Of a stretch of DNA of 64,000 nt, positions 35,546 to 42,707 are shown piece after piece. The position numbers and the translations under genes were made by a program. Positions within the stretch are counted from its first letter, which is position 1; each line of letters starts with the position of its first letter. The DNA is from Gaiellales bacterium (lineage in GTDB: Bacteria; Actinomycetota; Thermoleophilia; Gaiellales; JAICJC01). Location of the stretch: the NCBI GenBank assembly GCA_036403155.1, contig DASWRM010000033.1, positions 1-64,000 of the forward strand, read 5' to 3'. The notes beneath the pieces are model-generated. The model saw only the letters and a list, made by a program, of their open reading frames with translations, made no database searches and was not told the DNA's origin.

Positions 35546-35563
35546 TGACTGACTAGTCAATCA
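35546..35563. promoter_or_regulatory. Palindromic operator between GcvT-like and TMADH-like genes
   Basis: TGACTGACTAGTCAATCA is an 18-bp inverted repeat with one mismatched pair. Its half-site GACTGACT is identical to that of the operator at 21202-21221, though the spacing differs by four bases. It sits in the 140-base divergent region and probably binds a TetR-type repressor of one or both genes. Confidence 0.55.
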
Positions 35564-35606
35564 AATACCTGCCATGCGTGCAACCGGCGCCGGCGGCACC
35601 TGCCGC

Positions 35607-35612
35607 TAGCAT
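35607..35612 (+). promoter_or_regulatory. -10 box (TAGCAT) of TMADH-like gene
   Basis: It lies ten bases upstream of the ATG at 35623, implying a leader of about four nucleotides. Confidence 0.4.
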
Positions 35613-35622
35613 CTCCGCCCCG

Positions 35623-37713
35623 ATGACCAGAGACCCCCGCTACGACGTGCTGTTCGAGCCGGTGCAGATCGGCCCGGTCACCGCCCGCAACCGCTTCTTC
35701 CAGGTTCCGCACTGCAACGGCATGGGGCACCGCGACCCGACCGCGCTGGCCGAGATGCGCGGCGTCAAGGCCGAGGGCGGCTGGGCCGTCGTCTGCACGG
35801 AGGAGGTCGAGATCCATCCGACCTCGGAGGTGTCGCCGTACGCCGAGGGCCGGCTCTGGGACGACGAGGACATCCCCGCCCTCGCGCGGATGACGGAACG
35901 CGTGCATGCGCACGGCTCGCTGGCCGGCATCGAGCCGGTGCACAACGGGATCCATGGCGCAAACCTGTGGAGCCGGGAGGCGCCGATGGCGGCTGCGCAC
36001 ATGCCGGTCACCGGCATCGATCCGCTCCAGGTGCGGCGGATGGGCCCGCAGGACATCGCCGACCTGCGCCGGTGGCATCGCCGGGCCGTGACGCGGTCGA
36101 TCGAGGCCGGCTTCGACATCGTCTACGTCTACGCCTCTCACGGGCTCAACACGATCGGCCAGTTCCTCTCGCCCCGGTACAACTTCCGCGGCGACGGGTA
36201 CGGCGGCAGCCTGGAGAACCGCGCCCGGCTGCTGCGCGAGGTGCTCGAGGACACGCTCGAGGAGGCGGACGGCCGCATCGCGGTGGCGTGCCGCATCACC
36301 GTCACCGAGCTGATGGGCGACCAGGGCGTGCAGCGCGAGGACATCGAGCAGGTGCTGCGGTGGATGGGGGAGCTGCCGGACGTGTGGGACTTCGTCGCCG
36401 GGCAGTGGGAGGACGACTCGATGACCGCGCGCTTCGCGGACGAGGGACACCAGGAGCAGTACGTTCGCGGGTTGAAGGCGCTGACCAGCAAGCCGGTCGT
36501 GGGCGTTGGGCGGTTCACGTCGCCCGACACGATGGTGCGCATGATCCGCGACGGCGTTCTCGACTTCATCGGCGCGGCACGGCCGTCCATCGCCGACCCG
36601 TTCCTGCCGAAGAAGATCGAGGAGGGGCGGCTCGAGGACATCTGCGAGTGCATCGGCTGCAACATCTGCGTGTCGGGCGACGCGACGATGACGCCGATCC
36701 GCTGCACGCAGAACCCGACCATGGGGGAGGAGTGGCGGCGCGGCTGGCATCCCGAGCGCGTGCGGCCCAAGGCGAGCGACGCCAAGGTGCTGGTCGCCGG
36801 GGCAGGGCCGGCCGGGCTCGAGGCGGGGCGCGCTCTCGGCATGCGTGGGTACGAGGTGGTGCTGGCCGACGCCGGCTCCGACCTGGGCGGACGGGTCGCG
36901 CTCGAGGCTCGCCTGCCGGGCCTGGCGACGTGGATCAGGGTGCTCGACTATCGGCGCGGACAGCTCGCAAAGCTCCAGAACGTGGAGGTCGCCTACGACA
37001 GCCGGCTCACGGCCGAGGAGGTGCTCTCGTACGGGTTCGATCACGTCGCGGTGGCGACAGGGGCGGCGTGGCGGCGCGACGGGACGGGTCGGTGGCACAC
37101 GACGCCGATCGACCTCGACGCGGGCCTGCCGGTGCTGACGCCGGACGATCTGATGGCCGGCGAGCGTCCCGAGGGCCAGCGTGTTGTCGTCTTCGACGAC
37201 GACCACTACTACATGGGCGGCGTGCTGGCCGAGCTGCTGGCGCGCGAGGGGCGGACCGTGACGCTCGTGACGCCGGCTGCGCGCGTGTCGGAGTGGACGA
37301 TCAACACGATGGAGCAGGACCGGATCCAGCGCCGGCTGCTCGAGCTTGGAGTGGATGTGATCGTGTCCCAGACGCTCCAGCGATCCGCCGCGGGAACGGC
37401 GCACCTGGCGTGCGTCTACACGGAGCGCGAGCGGGAGGTGCCATGCGACGCGGTGGTGCTGGTGACGGCGCGCGATCCGCGCGACGAGCTGGCGTCGCAG
37501 CTCGTGGAGGCGCGGGAGCGGTGGGCGGACGCCGGGATCGCCTCCGTGCGGGCGGTCGGGGACGCCTGGTGTCCGGCGACGATCGCCGCCGCCGTCTGGG
37601 ACGGCCGCCGCTATGCGGAGCAGCTGGACGAGGTCGACGACCGTGAGGTGCCGTTGCTGCGCGAGGTCGTGCGGCTCTCGGAAGCCGGCCGGCCCGCCGC
37701 GACGCGGCCTTGA
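35623..37713 (+). CDS. Trimethylamine-dehydrogenase-like iron-sulfur flavoprotein
   Basis: This 696-residue protein aligns along its length with trimethylamine, dimethylamine and histamine dehydrogenases and DgcA-type demethylases. It starts with an FMN barrel 'DVLFEPVQIGPVTARNRFFQ' and C31, the 6-S-cysteinyl-FMN attachment residue in TMADH. The 4Fe-4S cysteines are in 'CECIGCNICVSG' plus a later Cys. The C-terminal part has dinucleotide motifs ('VLVAGAGPAGLEAGRAL'). The aromatic bowl that holds trimethylamine is not conserved (Tyr60 becomes Glu; Trp355 is missing), so the substrate is probably another N-methyl amine. Confidence 0.88.
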   Translation: MTRDPRYDVLFEPVQIGPVTARNRFFQVPHCNGMGHRDPTALAEMRGVKAEGGWAVVCTEEVEIHPTSEVSPYAEGRLWDDEDIPALARMTERVHAHGSLAGIEPVHNGIHGANLWSREAPMAAAHMPVTGIDPLQVRRMGPQDIADLRRWHRRAVTRSIEAGFDIVYVYASHGLNTIGQFLSPRYNFRGDGYGGSLENRARLLREVLEDTLEEADGRIAVACRITVTELMGDQGVQREDIEQVLRWMGELPDVWDFVAGQWEDDSMTARFADEGHQEQYVRGLKALTSKPVVGVGRFTSPDTMVRMIRDGVLDFIGAARPSIADPFLPKKIEEGRLEDICECIGCNICVSGDATMTPIRCTQNPTMGEEWRRGWHPERVRPKASDAKVLVAGAGPAGLEAGRALGMRGYEVVLADAGSDLGGRVALEARLPGLATWIRVLDYRRGQLAKLQNVEVAYDSRLTAEEVLSYGFDHVAVATGAAWRRDGTGRWHTTPIDLDAGLPVLTPDDLMAGERPEGQRVVVFDDDHYYMGGVLAELLAREGRTVTLVTPAARVSEWTINTMEQDRIQRRLLELGVDVIVSQTLQRSAAGTAHLACVYTEREREVPCDAVVLVTARDPRDELASQLVEARERWADAGIASVRAVGDAWCPATIAAAVWDGRRYAEQLDEVDDREVPLLREVVRLSEAGRPAATRP

Positions 37714-37716
37714 GGG

Positions 37717-38538
37717 TCAGGGGACGCCGGCGGGCTCGCGCTCCCAGACGACCGGGAACAAGCGGTGGTGCATGCGCGCGCCGGGCTCGAGCTCGTCGGC
37801 CAGTCCCGGGAACTCGGGCGAGGTGCGCCAGGCACGCGGCGCATGCACCACGTCGTCACCGAGGAAGCGCACCGAGAATGCGCGCCGTCGCCGGCCGGGC
37901 TCCACGCCGCCGGCCGCGTGCAGGGTCAGCATGTGGAAGAAGACGCCGTCACCGGGCTCGAGCTCCCAGCCGATGATCGGGAACGCGCTGCGGTCGGCCT
38001 CGATGTCGGGGAGGTCCTCGAGCGAGCCCTCCGGGAACCACCGCGCCTGGTTGTCCATGAACGTCCTGGGCATCAGCCACGGGCCGCGATGGGAGCCGGC
38101 CACGAACTCGAGGGTCGCCGGCCGGCTGACGCGATCGACGGGCATCCAGAGGCTGCACGTCTGCCCGCCGTCGATGTTGTAGTACGGCTGATCCTGGTGC
38201 CAGGGCGTCGGCTGGCGTGTGCCCGGCTCCTTGACCAGCATGTGGTCGTGGAACAGGCGCACCTCCCGCGCGCCCATCAGGTTCCCGGCGATCTCCGCGG
38301 CGGGGGATTCGCGGATGAAGCGCTCGTACTCGGGAATCCGCGACCAGTTGCAGAAGTCCTCGACGAAGCGGCCGCTGTCGGTGTCTGGACTGGCAACAAG
38401 CGCGCGGTCGCTCGGCTCGGCGAGGTTGCGCTCGATCCCGCGCTCCACGAGTGCGACCAGGTCGGAATCGAACGCCCGGCGGACGCAGACGGCGCCGTCG
38501 CGCTGGAAGGCCTCGATCAGCTGGTCGTCGACGGGCAT
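37717..38538 (-). CDS. PhyH-family Fe(II)/2-oxoglutarate dioxygenase
   Basis: This 273-residue oxygenase has the iron-binding facial triad H114, D116 ('TPWHQDQPYY') and H207 ('FHMLTLHAAGG'). The 2-oxoglutarate Arg is in 'RRAFSVRFLGDD'. Relatives hydroxylate phytanoyl-CoA, ectoine or other small molecules. It is convergent with the TMADH-like gene, three bases apart. TAGGCT six bases before the ATG supports a leaderless start. The exact substrate cannot be inferred. Confidence 0.88.
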   Translation of the reverse strand: MPVDDQLIEAFQRDGAVCVRRAFDSDLVALVERGIERNLAEPSDRALVASPDTDSGRFVEDFCNWSRIPEYERFIRESPAAEIAGNLMGAREVRLFHDHMLVKEPGTRQPTPWHQDQPYYNIDGGQTCSLWMPVDRVSRPATLEFVAGSHRGPWLMPRTFMDNQARWFPEGSLEDLPDIEADRSAFPIIGWELEPGDGVFFHMLTLHAAGGVEPGRRRRAFSVRFLGDDVVHAPRAWRTSPEFPGLADELEPGARMHHRLFPVVWEREPAGVP

Positions 38539-38544
38539 GCGGAG

Positions 38545-38550
38545 AGCCTA
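38545..38550 (-). promoter_or_regulatory. -10 box (TAGGCT) of PhyH gene
   Basis: Exactly six bases separate this hexamer from the ATG at 38538. Confidence 0.55.
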
Positions 38551-38745
38551 CCGCGCGTGCGGCGGCGGGCCGGGGCGGGGAGCGTTACAGAGTTCATGAC
38601 GCAGACGCCCAATTCTTGGAGACCAAGCCGGATCGTGTGGGCGTGACGCTCGTGGTGCACCATTGCGACAGGGCCCCGCCTGGTTGGGCCGAACCGGCCG
38701 CTCACCCCACCCGCCGGTGACCAAGTCGATCTCGTGGGTGGGTGC

Positions 38746-38757
38746 CGAAACGTTTCG
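38746..38757. promoter_or_regulatory. Perfect 12-bp palindrome CGAAACGTTTCG, LacI-type operator-like
   Basis: The GAAACGTTTC core is the usual LacI/GalR-family operator core. It lies in the 275-base gap between the PhyH start and the CBS gene end. The rest of this gap shows no convincing gene. No LacI regulator is in the window. Confidence 0.3.
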
Positions 38758-38813
38758 AAGTCGGCACACGGCGTCACGGGAGCGTCACGGCCGCCGTTGA
38801 CCGCCCGGCGGCG

Positions 38814-39209
38814 CTAGCCGTCCATGCAGAACCGGCCATGGCTCCGGTTCAGGCACAGCATGCCCGCCAGCCGGCCGTCCGCGTCCACCACGACCAGCCG
38901 CTCGCCGTCCAGCTCCGTCAGCGTGTCGATGGCGGCGCGCATGGTGGCATCGGGCGCGATCAGGTGGGGGTCGGATGCATACGCCGCGGCGTGCTCCGCG
39001 TCGCCCGCCGACGACGGCACGTCGTCGCGTCCCAGCTCGGCAAGCACTCTGCCGTCGGGCTCGACCAGCGGCGCCACGAGCACCTTGGGATTCGTGAACA
39101 GCGTCCGCGCATCGCCGACCGTCGCATCCGCGGGCAGCGACTTCGGACGGCGGATCATCACCTCGGATACGGGACGGTCGGCGACCTGCTCGATGTCGAG
39201 CTCGTTCAT
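38814..39209 (-). CDS. CBS-domain pair protein
   Basis: This 131-residue protein consists of two CBS motifs. The first is 'VSEVMIRRPKSLPADATVGDARTLF' and the second is 'APDATMRAAIDTLTELDGERLVVVDADGRLAGMLCLN'. Such pairs bind adenosyl nucleotides and sense energy state. No effector domain is attached. It lies four bases downstream of isocitrate dehydrogenase on the same strand and is likely co-transcribed, so a metabolic-sensor role is plausible. Confidence 0.85.
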   Translation of the reverse strand: MNELDIEQVADRPVSEVMIRRPKSLPADATVGDARTLFTNPKVLVAPLVEPDGRVLAELGRDDVPSSAGDAEHAAAYASDPHLIAPDATMRAAIDTLTELDGERLVVVDADGRLAGMLCLNRSHGRFCMDG

Positions 39210-39213
39210 GCGC

Positions 39214-40650
39214 CTAATCCTCGCCCTGGGCCTTGCTGTACGCCATCGCGCCGTCGAACTCGTGCAGCTTCTCGATGTGCGTGAACCGGTGCGATTCTGC
39301 CAGCCGCGCGAGCAGCGTGAGAAGATCCCCGTCGGACAGCTCCCCGGAGCCGTCGCGCACGAGGAACCGGCAGCGCCAGGCGTCGACGCAGTCGGTCGGC
39401 GTCCCGGTCGGCGGGTACACGCGCGTGCCCCGGTTGTCGACCAGCCGGAGCTCGACCGGCGAGTCGCCGACGAGCTGCTCCATCGCCGTGCCCAGCTGCT
39501 CGGGCGACCCGTCGAACTCGACGAACACGTCCACGCCCGCGACGCGCCGCACGGCGGGGTGCACGAGCGCGGGCTGCGTCGACACCTGCGGCATCCTCAG
39601 CGGCCGGTACTCCCGCGCCGCCCACGCCGCCGAGGTGCGTCCCAGGTTGCCGATGATCGCGTCGGTGAATGCGGTCGTGGACGCGGCGGCCTCGTCCCCG
39701 ACCACGTCCCGCGTGAGCGTGCCGCCCTCGAGCGTCACGAGCAGCGCGTTCTCGATGGCGGCCGCCTGCTCGAACAGCTGGAGGTGCCGGAGCATCATGA
39801 TCGTGGCTCCGATCATCGCCGTCGGGTTGATCGTGTTCTTGCCCGCGTACTTCGGCGCCGAGCCGTGAACGGCCTCGAAGATCGCAACGTCCGAGCCGAG
39901 ATTCGCCGACGGCGCGAATCCCAGCCCGCCGACCAGCGCGGAGGTGAGGTCGCTCAGGATGTCGCCGTTCATGTTGGTGGTCACGATCACGTCGAACTGC
40001 TCCGGGCGCTTCACCAGCTGGTGCGCGCAGTTGTCGACGATCACGTGCCACGACTCGATCTCCGGGTACTCCGGCGCGATCTCCTCGAACGTCCGCTTCA
40101 GCAGGCCCTCCGTCAGCTTCATGATGTTCGACTTGGTCGCGCACGCGACGCTGCGGCGCCCCTCCGCGCGGGCGAACTCGAACGCGAGTCGGACGATCTT
40201 CTCGCAGCCCTTCCGGGAGATCACCTTGAGGCACTGCGCCACGCCGGGGGTCTGCATGTGCTCGATCCCCGCATAGAGGTCCTCGACGTTCTCGCGGACG
40301 ACGACGAGGTCGATGCCACGCCCCGAGTACGGCGTCGTCACCCCGGGGAACTCGCGCGCCGGGCGGATGTTCGCGTAGGTCTCGAACAGCTTGCGGAGCG
40401 TCACGTTCGCGCTCTTCTCGCCGAAGCCCACAGGCGTCTCCAGCGGGCCTTTCAGCACGACCCGCGTGCGCGCGATCGAGTCGATCGTCTCCTGCGGGAC
40501 GCCCGACGGAAGGCCCTGCTTGAACACCTCGGCGCCCGCCTGCCGCACCTCCCACTCGATCGGCGCACCGCTCGCGCCGACCAGGCGGCGAGCCGCCTCG
40601 ACCACCTCCGGGCCGATGCCGTCGCCCGGGATCACGGTCACCAGTGTCAT
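39214..40650 (-). CDS. icd: Isocitrate dehydrogenase, long form with C-terminal extension
   Basis: This 478-residue beta-decarboxylating dehydrogenase shows 'VTVIPGDGIGPEV', the substrate Ser/Asn/Arg block 'EKSANVTLRKLFETYANIRPAR', 'DLVVVRENVEDLYAGIEH', 'KSNIMKLTEGL' and 'FEAVHGSAPKYAGKNTINP'. After the core (about 335 residues) a 140-residue extension ends 'EFDGAMAYSKAQGED', as in Thermus-type NADP isocitrate dehydrogenase. A homoisocitrate or tartrate dehydrogenase is less likely given this extension. TAGGCT lies seven bases before the ATG. Confidence 0.88.
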   Translation of the reverse strand: MTLVTVIPGDGIGPEVVEAARRLVGASGAPIEWEVRQAGAEVFKQGLPSGVPQETIDSIARTRVVLKGPLETPVGFGEKSANVTLRKLFETYANIRPAREFPGVTTPYSGRGIDLVVVRENVEDLYAGIEHMQTPGVAQCLKVISRKGCEKIVRLAFEFARAEGRRSVACATKSNIMKLTEGLLKRTFEEIAPEYPEIESWHVIVDNCAHQLVKRPEQFDVIVTTNMNGDILSDLTSALVGGLGFAPSANLGSDVAIFEAVHGSAPKYAGKNTINPTAMIGATIMMLRHLQLFEQAAAIENALLVTLEGGTLTRDVVGDEAAASTTAFTDAIIGNLGRTSAAWAAREYRPLRMPQVSTQPALVHPAVRRVAGVDVFVEFDGSPEQLGTAMEQLVGDSPVELRLVDNRGTRVYPPTGTPTDCVDAWRCRFLVRDGSGELSDGDLLTLLARLAESHRFTHIEKLHEFDGAMAYSKAQGED

Positions 40651-40657
40651 GGCTCGC

Positions 40658-40663
40658 AGCCTA
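40658..40663 (-). promoter_or_regulatory. -10 box (TAGGCT) of isocitrate dehydrogenase gene
   Basis: Seven bases separate it from the ATG at 40650. It overlaps the last codons of the FlhB-like gene. Confidence 0.45.
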
Positions 40664-40963
40664 TCGGAAGGCCTGCGCGCCACGCGGCGGGGGCCCCGCG
40701 CCCTGCGGCGGCCTGCGTCCGGCCAGGCGGTACGCCCACGCCAGCGCCTCGGCCACGGCGCGGTAGAGCTCGGGTGGGATCTCCTGGTCGAGCTCAAGGG
40801 TGGCCAGCGCCTCCATCAGCACCGGATCCTCGCGCAGCGGCACGCCCGCCTCGCGCGCGGCCTCGACGATCTTCCCGGCGACCAGACCGCCCCCGGCCGC
40901 AACGACGCGGGGAGCGTCGCGTCCGTCGTACCGGAGCGCCGCCGCGCGCCTACGCCTGGACAT
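40661..40963 (-). CDS. FlhB C-terminal-domain-like protein (YlqH/FlhX type)
   Basis: This 100-residue protein matches the cytoplasmic autoprotease domain of FlhB ('AAALRYDG', 'VAAGGGLVAGKIVEAAREAGVPLREDPVLMEALATLELDQEIPPELYRAVAEALAWAY'). It lacks the NPTH self-cleavage motif and all membrane helices. Stand-alone homologues such as Bacillus YlqH occur next to YlqG, and here the upstream gene is YlqG/FliK-like with a 14-base overlap. It probably relates to flagellar export specificity, role not established. Confidence 0.85.
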   Translation of the reverse strand: MSRRRRAAALRYDGRDAPRVVAAGGGLVAGKIVEAAREAGVPLREDPVLMEALATLELDQEIPPELYRAVAEALAWAYRLAGRRPPQGAGPPPRGAQAFR

Positions 40964-41651
40964 CGACCCGCCCCACGGGCGGCGCCGGCGGCGCGACGCC
41001 GGCCGGGCGCGCCGTCACGGACACCACGGCCTGCCGGCCCGTGGCTGACGCCAGCCGCTCGGTCAGCTCCCCGAGACCCGCCTCCGCAAGCGCCGCGGCG
41101 TTGCCCGGTGTGGCGACGACGCCGGCCCGAACGCCTCCGCGCGCCAGCGCGATGCGCACCTCTATCGGGCCCAGCGTGGGCGAGTGCAGCACGAAGGCGG
41201 CGACGCCCGTGGCGCCGTCCTGTCCGCTCTCCGGGCCTCCGTCGACGTCGACGGCCGCAGCCCCGCCATCCGGCAGCCACATCGGCTGCCGCTCCGACAT
41301 CGCCAGCGCGGCGCGCAGCAGCTCGCCGTCGCCGCTCACCGCGAGCCCACCCGCGGCCTGTGCAAGCGCGTGGGCGTCCGCGTCATCGGCACCCGCTTCG
41401 GCGCGGATGCGCACGGTCAGCTCGCCGGGCTCGATGCGCACGACCTTCAGGTGCAGCGTCTGGCCGGCCTGAACGCCGTGCGGCAGGCGGGCCGACACGA
41501 CCGCGCCCGCCAGGGCGATGGTGCCGCGGCCGGCCGCGCCGGTTGCGATCACCCGCGCGACCAGTTCGGAGCCCGGCTCGAGCGGCAGTCCGCGCGCGAG
41601 CTGGGGCAGCTCACCCGAGAGCCGGGCAAGGCTCACCGCGCCGAGCTGCAT
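40950..41651 (-). CDS. FliK/YlqG-like hook-length-control-related protein
   Basis: This 233-residue protein has the low-complexity Ala/Gly-rich composition of FliK-type proteins. A beta-rich N-terminal part ('GSELVARVIATGAAGRGTIALAGAVVSARLP', 'GQTLHLKVVRIEPGELTVRI') and a C-terminal FliK-like domain ('PTLGPIEVRIALARGGVRAGVVATP', 'LTERLASATGRQAVVSV') are visible. It overlaps the FlhB-C-like gene, the same order as ylqG-ylqH. GGGGAG lies two bases before the ATG. Assignment rests on fold-like pattern and context. Confidence 0.65.
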   Translation of the reverse strand: MQLGAVSLARLSGELPQLARGLPLEPGSELVARVIATGAAGRGTIALAGAVVSARLPHGVQAGQTLHLKVVRIEPGELTVRIRAEAGADDADAHALAQAAGGLAVSGDGELLRAALAMSERQPMWLPDGGAAAVDVDGGPESGQDGATGVAAFVLHSPTLGPIEVRIALARGGVRAGVVATPGNAAALAEAGLGELTERLASATGRQAVVSVTARPAGVAPPAPPVGRVDVQA

Positions 41652-41746
41652 GGCTCCCCAGGTCTCAACTTGCCCCCTCCGCAGACGACTACGAGATCGA
41701 CGACCACCGTCGTCCCCGTTATCGACAGATCGGATGGTCCATCCAG

Positions 41747-42478
41747 ATGGAACGCGGCCTCTACATCGCTGCGAGCGGCATGCTCGCCGAGCAGGTGCGC
41801 CAGGATCAGATTGCCAACGATCTCGCGAACGCCTCGACCCCCGGCTACAAGCCCGACCGTGCGGCGCAGGGCGCGTTCAACGAGATGCTGCTCCACAACT
41901 CCTCGAACGGCGCCTCGATCGGGTCGCTCGCGCTGGACACCGGCGTCGTCGAGCTCCGCACCGACCTCGGCCAGGGGCCGCTCAGCCAGACCGGCAACCC
42001 GCTCGACCTGGCACTGTCCGGTGACGGCTTCTTCGCGGTCGAGACCCCGCAGGGCGTCCGCTACACCCGGGACGGCCAGTTCACGACCGATGCGAAGGGC
42101 GAGCTGACCACGGTGACAGGGTTCACGGTGCTCGGCATGGACGGAAAGCCGATCGCCGTCGGCGATCCCAGCGCCGTGAGCGTGGCCCCGGACGGCTCCG
42201 TGACATCGGGCGGCGCGAGCGCCGGACGCATCGCCGTCGTCGCGCTCACCGGCGCTGTCAAGCAGGGCGACACGCTGTTCTCCGGCACACCGGGCGCGAG
42301 GCCCCGGGGAACGCAGGTCGAGCAGGGGTACATCGAGGGGTCGGGCGTCGAGCCGGCGCGCGCGATGGTCGACATGATCGTGTCGCTGCGCGCCTACGAG
42401 GCCTCCCAGCGCGTGCTCCACGCGATCGACGACACGCTCGGCGAGGCGACCAGCCGGGTTGGCTCGGCGAACAGCTAA
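41747..42478 (+). CDS. Flagellar basal-body rod protein FlgF/FlgG family
   Basis: This 243-residue rod protein has the N-terminal motif 'GLYIAASGMLAEQVRQDQIANDLANASTPGYK', the central 'LDLALSGDGFFAVETPQGVRYTRDGQFTTD' and the C-terminal helix 'EGSGVEPARAMVDMIVSLRAYEASQRVL'. This is the complete set of FlgE/F/G landmarks. The 243-residue size and position ahead of a second rod gene suggest FlgF. It would form part of the flagellar rod, exported by the flagellar type III apparatus. Confidence 0.88.
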   Translation: MERGLYIAASGMLAEQVRQDQIANDLANASTPGYKPDRAAQGAFNEMLLHNSSNGASIGSLALDTGVVELRTDLGQGPLSQTGNPLDLALSGDGFFAVETPQGVRYTRDGQFTTDAKGELTTVTGFTVLGMDGKPIAVGDPSAVSVAPDGSVTSGGASAGRIAVVALTGAVKQGDTLFSGTPGARPRGTQVEQGYIEGSGVEPARAMVDMIVSLRAYEASQRVLHAIDDTLGEATSRVGSANS

Positions 42479-42617
42479 AGACGGCGCCCGTGCGGACGAT
42501 TACGGGCCAAACGACCATTCGGGGAGCCAGGCTGGACTGCAGCGCGCAGAAGCCGGCGGGACACGCAGACGTCGTCTCCCGCACCCCCGCTCCCAGCAGG
42601 GAAGGAACGCAGACGCG

Positions 42618-42707
42618 ATGCTGAACGGCCTCTATTCGGCGGCGGCAGGGTTGATCGCCCAGCAGACGCGCATGGATGCGCTGGCGAACGACATCTCCAG
42701 GTTGTAG
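42618..42707 (+). pseudogene. flgG: flgG 5' stub, truncated after 29 codons
   Basis: The frame starts 'MLNGLYSAAAGLIAQQTRMDALANDI', a textbook FlgG N-terminus. After the conserved LANDI it becomes 'SRL' and stops. The remaining 230 codons of flgG are missing. The sequence continues as the 3' end of an oppositely oriented glycosyltransferase that also lacks its normal C-terminus. The join lies near 42695-42705. GGGAAGGA precedes the ATG by 12 bases. Confidence 0.8.

Noticed and set aside
38596-38646. A 16-codon open frame starting MTQTPNSW upstream of the PhyH gene
   Set aside because: No ribosome-binding site or promoter box is seen, and the length is within chance expectation.
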